DNA from: Paenibacillus sp. JNUCC32 | GTDB lineage: Bacteria; Bacillota; Bacilli; Paenibacillales; Paenibacillaceae | NCBI RefSeq assembly: GCF_014863545.1 | Contig: NZ_CP062260.1 | Span: 1,860,001-1,924,000 of the forward strand | DNA length: 64,000 nt | Reading direction: 5' to 3' | Shown: positions 34,982-44,304 of the stretch, piece after piece | How the letters are laid out: each line of letters opens with the position of its first letter | Numbering within the stretch: position 1 is the stretch's first letter | The notes under the pieces: model-generated | The model's database searches: none | The model's input: only the letters and a program-made list of their open reading frames with translations | Told to the model about the DNA's origin: nothing | Position numbers and translations under genes: made by a program

Positions 34982-35884
34982 ATGGATTGCACTTCCCAAC
35001 TAGAAGCGGCGTTCAAAGTAAAACGGTGGCCCAAACATACTATAGCGGCGGGTCGACGTCATTCCGTGGCTCTTACATCGGACGGCACGGTCACGGCCGC
35101 AGGAGATAATCATTATGGCCAATGCGATGTCAGCGGCTGGCGCGATATCGTAGCGGTCGCGGCCGGGAATGTCCATATGGCAACGAATACGGGGAATGCT
35201 CATACCATCGGTCTTAGATCGGACGGTACGGTGGCGGCCGTGGGTTGGAATAAGCATAATCAATGCGATGTCAGCGGGTGGCGCGATATGGTTGCGGTAG
35301 CGGCAGGCTGGCGTCGCACCGTCGGTCTTCAATCCGACGGCGCAGTGGTGGCTGCGGGACGAAATAATGAAGGTCAATGCAGTGTAGGCGGCTGGCTCGA
35401 CATCGTGGCGGTCGCCGCAGGTGACTGGCATACGGTCGGTCTAAAAGCGGACGGGACGGTAACGATCGTGGGGAATAATCGGTACGGCCAATGCAATGTA
35501 AGCAGCTGGCGCAACATCGTGGAAGCATCGGCGGGCTACCTTCATACCGTCGGGCTTCAATCGGACGGCACGGTGGCCGCCGTGGGTTTAAATAAGCACG
35601 GCCAGTGCGATGTAATCGGTTGGAGCGGCATAGTGGCGGTAGCGGCGGGGAGTTATCATACCATCGGTCTTAAATCCGACGGTACGGTCATTGCCGCGGG
35701 CTGGAATCAGCATGGCCAATGCAATGTAAGCGGCTGGCGCGATATTGTAGCGGTAGCGGCGGGATGCGCTCATACGCTCGGCCTTCAATCGGACGGCACG
35801 GTCGTAGCCGTGGGTGATAATGAATATGGCCAATGCGATGTAAGCGAATGGCGCGGCATCAAGCTTCCCGGCAGGCAGTTTTAA
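34982..35884 (+). CDS. RCC1-like seven-repeat beta-propeller protein
   Basis: A 300-residue protein consisting almost entirely of seven RCC1-type repeats of 38 residues with consensus GWRDIVAVAAGxxHTVGL and SDGTVxAVGxNxxGQC(D/N)VS. Repeats start at residues 16, 52, 99, 137, 175, 213 and 251. The first is a 36-residue half-capped copy, and the second has a 9-residue insertion (MATNTGNAH region), giving a seven-bladed ring. It lacks a signal peptide and membrane segments and should be cytoplasmic, whereas many bacterial RCC1 proteins are secreted. AGGAGG precedes the ATG by 7 bases. RCC1 propellers act as protein-binding platforms; the adjacent DUF6273 protein is a candidate partner. Confidence 0.88.
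   Translation: MDCTSQLEAAFKVKRWPKHTIAAGRRHSVALTSDGTVTAAGDNHYGQCDVSGWRDIVAVAAGNVHMATNTGNAHTIGLRSDGTVAAVGWNKHNQCDVSGWRDMVAVAAGWRRTVGLQSDGAVVAAGRNNEGQCSVGGWLDIVAVAAGDWHTVGLKADGTVTIVGNNRYGQCNVSSWRNIVEASAGYLHTVGLQSDGTVAAVGLNKHGQCDVIGWSGIVAVAAGSYHTIGLKSDGTVIAAGWNQHGQCNVSGWRDIVAVAAGCAHTLGLQSDGTVVAVGDNEYGQCDVSEWRGIKLPGRQF
35027..35845 (+). repeat. Seven tandem ~114-bp repeats encoding RCC1 blades
   Basis: Units begin at 35027, 35135, 35276, 35390, 35504, 35618 and 35732; the last five are exactly 114 bases. Unit 2 carries a 27-base insertion. Blocks such as CAATGCGATGTAAGCGG and TCGGACGGCACGGT recur almost unchanged, which points to recent internal duplication and possible recombination. Confidence 0.9.
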
Positions 35885-35990
35885 TGTTAATTGCTTAACT
35901 TTTAGGAATGGATCATAGACTTTTGGCAAAAATTCGATGCAGCAAGAAGTCGGAATGTGTAGTCACGGTTAAATAGCAAGGCAAAAAGAG

Positions 35991-36022
35991 GCGGCACCAA
36001 ATGGAATGTTTGGTGCCGCTTT
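35991..36022. terminator. Terminator after the RCC1-like gene
   Basis: An 11-bp perfect stem (GCGGCACCAAA / TTTGGTGCCGC) with a 7-base loop. The T-tract is short on the plus strand (TTTA) but CTCTTTTTG on the minus strand. The rest of 35885-36214 holds nothing I can assign. Confidence 0.65.
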
Positions 36023-36214
36023 ACATTTGGATTTCTCCTGAACGGACGCCGCAAGTGAAGGATTGAGATTAACAACAAGGATTTAAAGTCGGAAATAAAT
36101 ATGGTTGCAGCCAAACGCTTTGGAACGGGCAAGTTTCCTTATAGCAGGCCGTATACGGGGGATTTCCTCCCGATTGATCATGTTGCAGTTGAACGAAAGC
36201 AACAAAAATTTGAA

Positions 36215-36244
36215 TTGACAGATCACAAAACATACAAGTAATAT
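36215..36244 (+). promoter_or_regulatory. Promoter of the heparinase-like glycan operon
   Basis: TTGACA at 36215-36220, an 18-base spacer and TAATAT at 36239-36244. The -10 box lies inside a perfect palindrome (36240-36255), so a bound repressor would block polymerase. Confidence 0.65.
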
Positions 36245-36255
36245 ACATGTATATT
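36240..36255 (+). promoter_or_regulatory. Perfect 16-bp palindrome, candidate GntR operator
   Basis: AATATACATGTATATT is fully self-complementary and overlaps the -10 box of the operon promoter. Its ACATGTATA core recurs at 48518-48526, just upstream of the GntR-solute-binding fusion gene that ends the operon, which is the likely repressor. Confidence 0.5.
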
Positions 36256-36277
36256 TAAAAGGAGATTCAATTGAAGC

Positions 36278-36364
36278 ATGACAACCAGAAGTTACGTAAC
36301 GGCGGACGGCTTCAATCGGTGCTTTGTTGCAAAAACTTTTGACAGCGTTTTCTTGATCGATTGA
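36278..36364 (+). CDS. Possible 28-residue leader peptide
   Basis: A short ATG-initiated frame (MTTRSYVTADGF...SVFLID) between the operon promoter and the first enzyme gene, with GGAG 13 bases upstream. An alternative TTG start at 36271, better spaced (6 bases), would give a different 23-residue peptide. There is no recognisable homology; it may be chance. Confidence 0.2.
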   Translation: MTTRSYVTADGFNRCFVAKTFDSVFLID

Positions 36365-36403
36365 AAAGAAAGATACTCACTTATTAAAAGGAGGAGCTTG
36401 CGA

Positions 36404-38911
36404 TTGTTGTTGCGGATGGAATTTATTAAGCCCTCGCTCCTGGAGACCGGGGAGGAACATCGGCTTAACTTCATGCTTGTGCACCCCTGCGGAAGAATGG
36501 AGCCGCAATCGGATACGACCTTCAGCATGACTTGCAGCGACCCGGAGATCGTTGAGGTGAACGGCAGCGCGATCACCGGGCTGAAGCCGGGCGAGACCGA
36601 AATTGCCGTAGACTTTCTGGACGATAGATTTTCAGTGTTTAAATGGAAGGTTCTTGTAAGGCCGGCTGGTCAACCCGCGAAATTGAAGCTGAAGGACCGC
36701 CCGAGGATTTTGTTTTCGATCGATGAGCTCGCGGATTTTCGGGGTCGGATTAAGCGGGATGACGGCAGTTCTGCGAGGGCAATCGATGCATCCGTGCTAT
36801 GGGCCGGATACTTGGCGAAAGCGGACGACTATGTGGAGGAAGATAGCTTCGAGGTGCTGTATCCGTCCATATCGGATCAGTGGAAGGTTGCGCTGCCCCT
36901 AACGGAGCCGAAGCGGGTACGAGAACCGCAAGGCCATACCTTCTTCCCGTTCTGGACGATGTACGCCAGAGCGATAGAGGATCGGCTGGTCGTCATGTCC
37001 ACGGCCTTCCTAGTGACGGAAGAGAGAAAGTATGCGGTTCGAGTGAAGCAGCATCTGTTGTCCCTGGCCGCCTTCGGCAAATGGTATGAGTTCGACGAGC
37101 GGGGCGCGGAAGGAAATCTGAGCAACGCCCATCTGCTGCTAGGCGCTTCCTGCGCCTATGACGCCATTCACAGCTTGCTGACGGAAGAAGAGCGGCGATC
37201 CATTCGCCAAGCCATTCTGGAAAAAGGGCTGCATCCGCTGGCCATCGATATCGGAAGCCGTGATATGCACAACATCGTGGCAGCCAAGCAGGTGGCGATG
37301 GTGTACGGCGCGTCGGCCATTATGGATGAGAACCCGTTTGCCGCCAAATATTTGCAAGCCGGACTTACTTATCTTCAAAGCTATCTGGACCGAAAAGGGG
37401 TGTCTGGAGAAACAGAGGGGCTGCTGTACGACAATGTGGCTGCGCGCCATGCCTGGATGGCTGCGGATCTTTATCGGAGAATCAGCGGCGATGACGGCCT
37501 GGTTCAGCATCCGTATTTGCGGGAAGAGCTTCCTGAACGTTTTTTTCGGCTCCTGGCACCGGGAAAGGAAAGCTCGTTTCCGAATCTGTCGGATTCGTTT
37601 TACAAGCTCGATATCGCTTACCTCATGGCCATGACAGCTACCCATTACGACCATCCGGCAGCGGTTTGGTACCTGCACAAGCATGCTGCAACGCATCACG
37701 CATCGCTTCTTTATTTACGGAAAGAGACCTCACCTGCAAGTCCAACGGAGCTGTACGGGAAGCGTGCTTCCGCAGTATTCCGGAGCGTAGGCTGGGCCGC
37801 CCTGCGGTCGGGATGGGGCGATGAGGATCATCTGCTGTGCTTCACCTCAAGCAGCTCGGCGAAGGACCATAATCACAAGGACCAGAACAATTTGGTGATC
37901 AATGTCGGCGGAGAGTGGCTGTTGACCAATCCCGGCTACCAGGATTATGTACCCGGTCCGAAGGCGGATTACACTACCGGCACGGTGGGCCATAATTCGC
38001 TGCTCGTCAATGGTCAGGGGCAAATCCGCCTGGGTGGCGGGGGTCTCCGGGAGGAGTTGCTACTCCCGGCATTTGAGGCGGTTGTCGGGGACGCTGCCGA
38101 AAGCTATGGCGGGCTGCTGAAACGCTACCGGCGATCTGTCCTACATATCGATTCGGCATATTACTTCATCGTGGATGACGTGGAGCTTCATCAGGAATCG
38201 GATGAGGCCGAGCTGCTGTTTCATACGACTTCGGCGGTTCTGGATGGAGAAGAGCCCAAGGCTCCGGGCGAGATTCTGGGAAGTGAATCCGTTGTATTCC
38301 AAGGAGAAAGCGCCGCACTGCAGCTCATGTTTCCTTTTCCCAAGGAGAAGGTGCTCACCCTCCGCGAGTACCCCGGGGCTGAAACCTACGGTCCTTATGT
38401 AGTTGTCGGTGGCACGAAAGGCAAAAGACGGCGGTTCATCACGCTGATCAATCCGCGGGTCCATTACGGCGAGAGATTGGCCATCCATCAGGAGGAGCAG
38501 GATACCGGAAGCCTGGCTTCCGGTTTAACGATGGAAAGGCCCGGCGGGGCGGAGGATATCTGGCTGTTTTGCGCTGACGCTGTGGAAGCCCGCTACCGGG
38601 GCATAACTTTCCTGGGAGAAGCCGCCCGTTTATCGGGTAACGGCATGCTTAATTTGTGGAAGGCTGAACGGTTGTCCGGCGGAGACATCGCTTTTGAGGC
38701 GGAGCTGCCTCTGAGTATATACAGCGATGACCGCCGCTTAACCTGCATTGTGCATAACCCCCACCCTGTGGAGGTCTCCTTCAAGCTGAGGCAGATAACT
38801 GCTGGCGTGGAAGTCAAACAAACCGCACCACCCGGCTATTATGAATGGAATCTTATGAATACCGGCAGAGGTGGTCAGGCGGAAGGGAGAGAAGCTGTGT
38901 GGAAACCGTGA
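36404..38911 (+). CDS. Heparinase II/III-like polysaccharide lyase
   Basis: An ~835-residue lyase-like enzyme. Residues ~1-90 look like a bacterial Ig-like domain (DTTFSMTCSDPEIVEVNG, GLKPGETEIAVDF). An alpha/alpha toroid domain follows (~100-430; YAVRVKQHLLSLAAFGKWYEFDERG, NIVAAKQVAMVYGASA). The C-terminal beta-sandwich holds the heparinase II/III motif SAKDHNHKDQNNLVINVGG, with His and Asn residues likely in metal or substrate contact. No signal peptide is seen, so it would act on imported, already shortened uronic-acid oligosaccharides. I chose the TTG at 36404, 7 bases after GAGGAG; the ATG at 36416 is too far from it. First enzyme of a nine-gene run; the 3' end overlaps the first permease by 13 bases. 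Confidence 0.82.
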   Translation: MLLRMEFIKPSLLETGEEHRLNFMLVHPCGRMEPQSDTTFSMTCSDPEIVEVNGSAITGLKPGETEIAVDFLDDRFSVFKWKVLVRPAGQPAKLKLKDRPRILFSIDELADFRGRIKRDDGSSARAIDASVLWAGYLAKADDYVEEDSFEVLYPSISDQWKVALPLTEPKRVREPQGHTFFPFWTMYARAIEDRLVVMSTAFLVTEERKYAVRVKQHLLSLAAFGKWYEFDERGAEGNLSNAHLLLGASCAYDAIHSLLTEEERRSIRQAILEKGLHPLAIDIGSRDMHNIVAAKQVAMVYGASAIMDENPFAAKYLQAGLTYLQSYLDRKGVSGETEGLLYDNVAARHAWMAADLYRRISGDDGLVQHPYLREELPERFFRLLAPGKESSFPNLSDSFYKLDIAYLMAMTATHYDHPAAVWYLHKHAATHHASLLYLRKETSPASPTELYGKRASAVFRSVGWAALRSGWGDEDHLLCFTSSSSAKDHNHKDQNNLVINVGGEWLLTNPGYQDYVPGPKADYTTGTVGHNSLLVNGQGQIRLGGGGLREELLLPAFEAVVGDAAESYGGLLKRYRRSVLHIDSAYYFIVDDVELHQESDEAELLFHTTSAVLDGEEPKAPGEILGSESVVFQGESAALQLMFPFPKEKVLTLREYPGAETYGPYVVVGGTKGKRRRFITLINPRVHYGERLAIHQEEQDTGSLASGLTMERPGGAEDIWLFCADAVEARYRGITFLGEAARLSGNGMLNLWKAERLSGGDIAFEAELPLSIYSDDRRLTCIVHNPHPVEVSFKLRQITAGVEVKQTAPPGYYEWNLMNTGRGGQAEGREAVWKP

Positions 38912-39861
38912 TTTCGGAGGTCAATCCATCCGCTCCCGTCAAGAAGAGCGCTTGGAAGCGAATCCGGACCCGAATGTGGAGGGATCGTTATCTATACCTG
39001 CTGCTGCTGCCGGGCCTGCTTTACTTTATCGTGTACCGGTATATGCCCATGCTGGGCATATCCCTAGCCTTTAAAGAATACAGCCCGTTCCGGGGGTTCG
39101 CGGAGAGTCCTTGGGTCGGTTTTGCGAACTTTGCCCGAATTTTCGAAAGCCCGGAGGTTATCCAGGTTATCTGGAATACGCTTATCATTTCATTTCTGCA
39201 GATCGCGTTCGCATTTCCGGCGCCGATCCTTCTGGCCATCATGCTGAACGAGGTGGCAAATCCGCTCTTGAAAAGAGGGCTGCAGTCCATCGTTTACATG
39301 CCGCATTTTCTGTCTTGGGTCGTGGTGGTCGGCATCGTGACGATCTTTTTCCGCAACGAGGGCTTGATCAACGACGTGCTGCGCGAATGGTTCGGCTTGC
39401 AGCAGACGATCCCTTTTCTCACCGAGCCCGATTATTTCCGAGCTTTTCTGGTGTTGGAGGTCATCTGGAAGGAAGCCGGCTGGGGAACGATTATTTTCCT
39501 GGCGGCGCTGGCAGGCGTCAACCCGGCTCTTTACGAAGCGGCCGTCATGGACGGCGCAGGGCGCTTCCGTCAAATCTGGCATATTACGCTGCCCGCTATC
39601 CGCAGCACGATCATAATCATGCTGATCATACGTCTGGGCGACGTGCTGGAGGTCGGCTTCGAGCAGGTGTTCCTTCAACTGAACGCCTTTAACATGCACA
39701 TCGGCAATACGCTCGATACCTTCGTGTATTACAAGGGGATCCAGCAGTCGGACTACAGCTTCTCGACCGCGGTCGGCGTATTCAAGGGTCTGGTAGGTCT
39801 CGTGCTGGTTATGGCCGCCAACAAGCTGTCCAAGCGATTCGGCGAACAGGGCGTATATTAG
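38899..39861 (+). CDS. Sugar ABC importer permease, LplB-like
   Basis: A 320-residue permease with six hydrophobic segments. The start of the membrane region (LLLLPGLLYFIVYRYMPMLGISLAFKEYSPFRG) is characteristic of the LplB subgroup that works with LplC and YtcQ-like binding proteins on complex oligosaccharides. The EAA loop is EAAVMDGAGRFRQIWHITLPAI. The GTG at 38899 has GGAAGGGAG upstream and overlaps the lyase gene by 13 bases; an in-frame ATG at 38845 would extend it inside that gene. Confidence 0.9.
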   Translation: METVISEVNPSAPVKKSAWKRIRTRMWRDRYLYLLLLPGLLYFIVYRYMPMLGISLAFKEYSPFRGFAESPWVGFANFARIFESPEVIQVIWNTLIISFLQIAFAFPAPILLAIMLNEVANPLLKRGLQSIVYMPHFLSWVVVVGIVTIFFRNEGLINDVLREWFGLQQTIPFLTEPDYFRAFLVLEVIWKEAGWGTIIFLAALAGVNPALYEAAVMDGAGRFRQIWHITLPAIRSTIIIMLIIRLGDVLEVGFEQVFLQLNAFNMHIGNTLDTFVYYKGIQQSDYSFSTAVGVFKGLVGLVLVMAANKLSKRFGEQGVY

Positions 39862-39893
39862 GGCTTCGATTCTTTCTGGGAGGAGAACGACAT

Positions 39894-40769
39894 ATGAAGC
39901 AAAAATCCATCGCGGAACGCTTGTTCAGCGGCGTGAATATCAGTCTGCTGCTTGTCATATCCGCAGTCATGCTGTTTCCGTTTTTATATTTGTTCTCGGT
40001 TTCATTTTCCTCGTTCGAGGATTTTCTGGGCAGCAAACTGCTGCTCTGGCCGTCCAAATGGACGACCGACGCCTATGAATATATCTGGGCCTCCAGGACG
40101 TTCCGGCAGGCGCTGCTAAACACGTCGCTGGTTACCGTGCTCGGTACCATCGTCAATCTGTTTTTTACGGCGACGATGGCATACGCCTTGTCAAGACCGA
40201 TCGTCGGCCAGCGTACCGTCATGTTTATGGTCGTATTTGCGCTATTGTTCTCGGCCGGCATGATTCCGACCTATCTGGTCGTCCAGGAAACGGGGCTGCT
40301 TGATTCCATCTGGTCGCTTATTTTGCCGGTGGCCATCGCGCCTTTCAACCTGATTGTCATCCGCCAATTCTTCATGAACATCCCAAGCGATATGATCGAG
40401 GCGGGCATCGTGGACGGCGCGAATGACCTGCAGATTTTCGGGCGCATCATCCTGCCGCTCTCGAAGCCTGCGCTGGCAGCATTCAGCCTGTTTTATGCGG
40501 TCACGCACTGGAACAACTATTTTGCGCCGATTCTGTACATCAATGATCCGGCCAAATGGACGATACAGGTCGTGCTGAGACAGATTGTGGTGGTGGGGGA
40601 AACGACGGGCACGCTCGGAGGAGATAACATGTTCATGGATAATCCGCCGCCCCCGGAAACGATCCAGATGGCCGCGATTCTCATGGCGACGCTGCCGATT
40701 CTGATCGTGTATCCGTTCTTGCAAAAGCACTTCGCGAAAGGCGTCATGCTGGGCGCCGTCAAAGGTTGA
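39894..40769 (+). CDS. Sugar ABC importer permease, LplC/YtcP-like
   Basis: A 291-residue permease with six membrane segments. The first loop (PFLYLFSVSFSSFEDFL), the EAA loop EAGIVDGANDLQIFGRIILPLSKPALA, and the C-terminal FLQKHFAKGVMLGAVKG are diagnostic of the LplC branch. AGGAGAACGACAT places a ribosome site 9 bases before the ATG. It forms the channel with the LplB-like gene 32 bases upstream; neither gene set includes an ATPase. Confidence 0.92.
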   Translation: MKQKSIAERLFSGVNISLLLVISAVMLFPFLYLFSVSFSSFEDFLGSKLLLWPSKWTTDAYEYIWASRTFRQALLNTSLVTVLGTIVNLFFTATMAYALSRPIVGQRTVMFMVVFALLFSAGMIPTYLVVQETGLLDSIWSLILPVAIAPFNLIVIRQFFMNIPSDMIEAGIVDGANDLQIFGRIILPLSKPALAAFSLFYAVTHWNNYFAPILYINDPAKWTIQVVLRQIVVVGETTGTLGGDNMFMDNPPPPETIQMAAILMATLPILIVYPFLQKHFAKGVMLGAVKG

Positions 40770-40857
40770 TGACTTCGAACGGCCGAATAACGGAGCTGTT
40801 CGAATGAATCATAAACGGAGGTCACACTCCAACATTGATAAGAATGGGGGAAAGCTC

Positions 40858-42453
40858 ATGTTAAAGAAACGCAGACTTACCGCAGTGATGGCGGCCTTGC
40901 TCTCCATCAGCGTGGCAGCATGCGGCGGCCAGCCGAAGGCGGAGGAGAAACCTGGAACGACCACTCGGGGGGAGGAAAAACCGGCACCGACAGAGCAGAC
41001 GTATGAAATCTCTACGATTGATTTTCGCTATGGTGATCCGCCACCGACTTCAAGTCCGGGACTTGATATGATCAACGAGAAATTTAAAGTCGACTACAAG
41101 CCGGTTTTTGTGCCGAATACCGCCTTTGATGAGAAGATCAACGCCGTGTTCGCCTCAGGTAAAATACCCGATATGATCGGACTTATGTCGGCTGACATCA
41201 AGAACCGTTACAATAAATTTGCGAAGCAAGGGGCTTTCCTGGACATCGAGCCTTATATCCAGGAGTATCCGTCGCTTAAAGTGGTGCCTGATTTTATCTG
41301 GGATGCCATGCGGGTGAACGGCAAGATTTATGCCATCCCGCAGTATTCTCCGAAATATCAGGTCGTCACGGTGCTCCGCAAGGACTGGCTCGATAAGCTT
41401 GGCCTGAAACCGCCGACAAATTACGAGGAGCTGAAAGAGGTAGCGCTGGCATTCACGAACGGAGATCCGGACGGCAACAGCAAGAAGGACACCTACGGAA
41501 TCGCCATTGGTCAGGACATTAACCCGAACTTCAACCAGGGACCGTATTGGGACCCGGATGCCTGGTACCACCAAGATGCGCAGGGCAACTACATCCCGGG
41601 CATTATCGGTGAAGGCCGCCGGGAGTTCATTACGATGCTGTCTGAGCTTTATAAGCAGGGAGCGATGACGAAGGACTACGCCATCCTGAACTGGGGAGAC
41701 ACCAACAAGGAGTTCTATTCCGGCAAAGCAGGCATCTTTATTGGAACGCCGCGCGGCATGTCGCAGGATTACATGAACGGCCTGCTCAGTATACATCCGG
41801 ATGCCCAGTTTATCAGTCTTGGTCCTTTCGAGGACAATTACGGCAACAAAGGGCTTACGTCCGGGGCGGGCTACAACGGAATTACCGTGCTGAGCGCCAA
41901 ACTTGCCGATGAGCCGGAAAAGCTGAAGAAGATTTTCGAAATGATTGATTTCGGCCGCCAGTTCTATCCTCAGGATCAGCGGAATGATACAAACGCCGAT
42001 TTTGATTGGTGGTCGGGCAAAGTCGGTGTGGGTTATGACATGCAGGACGGCGTGCAGGTCAACAAGGAGAATTTCGCATCCGACGGACTTGCGCCTTCCA
42101 CTTATTTTGTTGATAACACTTCGTGGGCGCCGCAGGATTTCGATAATGATTACTCCATTACGTATCAGACCAAGCAGCTGGCCGATCTGGTTGAGGAGAT
42201 CGAATCCATGTATAAGGAAATCAAGCTTTATGCAAACCCGATCAATGGACTGGAGTCGCCGACCGACAACTCGAAGGGCGCCGAGCTGAGAAAGTATGTC
42301 ATGGATGAGCAGGTAAAAATGATTGCGGGGACCCGTCCGGTTTCGGATTGGGATAAACTGGTACAGGAGTATCTGGACAAAGGCGGTGCCCAGATCATCC
42401 AGGAATACAACGCGAATATCAAAGAGAAGGATCCGAAGGCACTGTTTAAGTGA
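40858..42453 (+). CDS. Extracellular solute-binding lipoprotein, YtcQ/LipO-like
   Basis: A 531-residue lipoprotein with a type II signal peptide ending at SVAAC. The long form (over 500 residues) with YRYGDPPPTSSPGLDMINEKFKVDYKPV-like opening, KIYAIPQYSPKYQVVTVLRKDWLDKLGLKPPTNYEE, and DGNSKKDTYGIAIG is typical of the YtcQ-type binding proteins that partner LplB/LplC permeases. ATG 40858 has GGGGGAAAG upstream; an earlier in-frame ATG at 40804 would bury the signal peptide behind 18 polar residues. It would capture the oligosaccharide that the heparinase-like lyase later degrades. Confidence 0.9.
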   Translation: MLKKRRLTAVMAALLSISVAACGGQPKAEEKPGTTTRGEEKPAPTEQTYEISTIDFRYGDPPPTSSPGLDMINEKFKVDYKPVFVPNTAFDEKINAVFASGKIPDMIGLMSADIKNRYNKFAKQGAFLDIEPYIQEYPSLKVVPDFIWDAMRVNGKIYAIPQYSPKYQVVTVLRKDWLDKLGLKPPTNYEELKEVALAFTNGDPDGNSKKDTYGIAIGQDINPNFNQGPYWDPDAWYHQDAQGNYIPGIIGEGRREFITMLSELYKQGAMTKDYAILNWGDTNKEFYSGKAGIFIGTPRGMSQDYMNGLLSIHPDAQFISLGPFEDNYGNKGLTSGAGYNGITVLSAKLADEPEKLKKIFEMIDFGRQFYPQDQRNDTNADFDWWSGKVGVGYDMQDGVQVNKENFASDGLAPSTYFVDNTSWAPQDFDNDYSITYQTKQLADLVEEIESMYKEIKLYANPINGLESPTDNSKGAELRKYVMDEQVKMIAGTRPVSDWDKLVQEYLDKGGAQIIQEYNANIKEKDPKALFK

Positions 42454-42489
42454 GACTTTGGAAATAACGCTTTAAACATGATCCGTAGG

Positions 42490-42516
42490 ACAGCGGGGCA
42501 AATCTTTTGCCCCTGT
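42490..42516 (+). terminator. Intercistronic stem-loop
   Basis: GGGGCAAA-TCT-TTTGCCCC (42495-42513), extended by ACAG/CTGT with one mismatch, lies between the binding protein and the deacetylase-like gene. The T-tract is weak (TGTTCTG), so it may partly terminate or protect the 3' end of the binding-protein mRNA. Confidence 0.45.
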
Positions 42517-42577
42517 TCTGCTTTGGAGTAACTAGCGCCTATGGGAATGCGAGCTGTGGAGGAGGGAGACCTGTATC

Positions 42578-44281
42578 ATGAAAAAGACAGCAAAAATCGG
42601 TCTGTGGTTTAACAGGCAGTCGGCGGAATACTTCTGGGGGCACGGCCAGGACCTGTTTCAGCTATATGTGGAGGAGGTGCTTGGTCATGCTGGCATTCCT
42701 TATGCAAGGTTTGATGACGCCGAAACCCTTGAGTCATATGAACCCGATATCATCGTCGTACTGCACCCGGGAGAGAAGGAAGAGGACCTGAATTGTCTGG
42801 AGCAGTGGGTCCGCCGAGGAGCGACGCTCATCAGTTACGGCGGATTGAACCGCATGGCCGGCCGGCTGGGCTGTACCCGGTTTGCCATCCGGGATGCGGT
42901 GTATGGGGACCTGTCAGGGCTAAGCTATGCGCAAGGCATACCGGTTTTAAGGGCGGTAAGCAGCGATCCGTGGATGGTGTCAGAGAAATCCGACATCCCG
43001 GTTCAAGCGGATGGCGTTCTGCGCCGGCTCCGTAAAGCTGGTGCCGAGGCAGCCGCAGCCGTTCTGGAGTTTCCGCTAGGTGCAGGCCGGCTGATCCGCT
43101 GGAATGTGGACATCCCCGCGAATATCGTTATGCTTCAGCAGGGCGGCGGGCCTGTCGTCCAGGACGGCATCCCCGCACCGGACGGTACGGGAGGGGTGGA
43201 CGAAGGCATTTTGAAGGCCGATGACCGGTGTGAGATGGACTGGGATGAGGACCGCTCGGTGACGGAGACCGGGATGCCATACTTTGATACGCCGCATGCA
43301 GACTGGTGGCGCGAGGTGATTGTCCGTCAGCTGATGGAGGAAGCAGATGCGCTGGGAATGACGCTTCCGTTTCTGGACTATTGGCCGGAAGGCGTCAATC
43401 AGGTGGCCATGATCTCGCACGACAGCGACTTCAACATAGAGGAGGCGGCCCAAACGACCCTGAGCGTGCTTCAGGATAACGGCGTCCGCTCGACCTGGTG
43501 CATGATCGAACCGGGTTATTCCCCGTCGCTCTACAAAGAAATTCAGGCTGCCGGGCATGAGCTGGCATTTCACTACAATGCTTTGGAGCAGGAGAAGGGG
43601 ATATGGAGCGCCGAGGAATTTGCCCGTCAACTGAACGTAATCCGGAGCACCAGCGGCGCGCCGATCATTTCGAACAAGAACCACTATACCCGCTTTGAGG
43701 GCTGGGGAGAGCTCTATGAATGGTGCGAGCAGAACGGCATCGAAGCGGATCAAACTAGAGGGCCGAGCAAAAAAGGAAATGTCGGCTTTCCGTTCGGTAC
43801 CAGCCATCCGTATTACCCGATCGCTCGTTCGGATGACCGCAACCGGCTATACCGGGTGCTGCAGATCGGCTTTCTGACCCAGGACCTGGAGCATCCCACG
43901 CTTTCGGATGCGTCGGTGATTGCCCCGTTTCTCGAAAAGGTGGCGGAAGTCCGCGGCGTCGCCCATTTTCTGTTTCACCAGCAGCACATCCATCATCTAG
44001 GGAACGTCCGGCATGCGTTTTCGCTAGCGGTCGAAACCGCGAAGCGGCTCGGTTATGCGTTCTGGACGAGCGAGGAGATCACCCGCTGGGAGCAGGCCAG
44101 ACGAGCTGCGGTGCTCCGGGTAGGCGCAGACGGCACCCTCATCACCGAGAATCTTCCGCAGGGAGCGGTCGTGCGCCAGCCGTTGGCTGCGGAGGCGGAC
44201 CCGTCAGCTTCGCAGACGGACATTCGCTTTGGGCGGCCATGTGCTGAAGTTGCGAGCATGATGAAAGCAGCAGCCGAATAA
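42578..44281 (+). CDS. Polysaccharide-deacetylase-like protein with N-terminal amidotransferase-like domain
   Basis: A 567-residue cytoplasmic protein. Residues ~1-220 resemble a class I glutamine-amidotransferase-like/ThuA-like fold (IGLWFNRQSAEYFWG, IIVVLHPGEKEEDLNCLEQWVRRGATLISYGG) without an obvious catalytic Cys. Residues ~265-510 resemble a NodB-type carbohydrate deacetylase: metal-binding region MISHDSDFN, HELAFHYNA, and a late HFLFHQQHIHHLGN block. The usual signal peptide of secreted deacetylases is missing, so it should act on imported sugars. A ribosome site GGAGGAGGGAG precedes the ATG. It probably removes acetyl groups from the operon's oligosaccharide. Confidence 0.7.
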   Translation: MKKTAKIGLWFNRQSAEYFWGHGQDLFQLYVEEVLGHAGIPYARFDDAETLESYEPDIIVVLHPGEKEEDLNCLEQWVRRGATLISYGGLNRMAGRLGCTRFAIRDAVYGDLSGLSYAQGIPVLRAVSSDPWMVSEKSDIPVQADGVLRRLRKAGAEAAAAVLEFPLGAGRLIRWNVDIPANIVMLQQGGGPVVQDGIPAPDGTGGVDEGILKADDRCEMDWDEDRSVTETGMPYFDTPHADWWREVIVRQLMEEADALGMTLPFLDYWPEGVNQVAMISHDSDFNIEEAAQTTLSVLQDNGVRSTWCMIEPGYSPSLYKEIQAAGHELAFHYNALEQEKGIWSAEEFARQLNVIRSTSGAPIISNKNHYTRFEGWGELYEWCEQNGIEADQTRGPSKKGNVGFPFGTSHPYYPIARSDDRNRLYRVLQIGFLTQDLEHPTLSDASVIAPFLEKVAEVRGVAHFLFHQQHIHHLGNVRHAFSLAVETAKRLGYAFWTSEEITRWEQARRAAVLRVGADGTLITENLPQGAVVRQPLAAEADPSASQTDIRFGRPCAEVASMMKAAAE

Positions 44282-44304
44282 CGGCAATGAGGAGGAATCA
44301 GACA

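Noticed and set aside
35027..35845. 114-base repeats as a possible intergenic satellite or CRISPR
   Set aside because: They encode continuous RCC1 blades in one reading frame with codon-level conservation.
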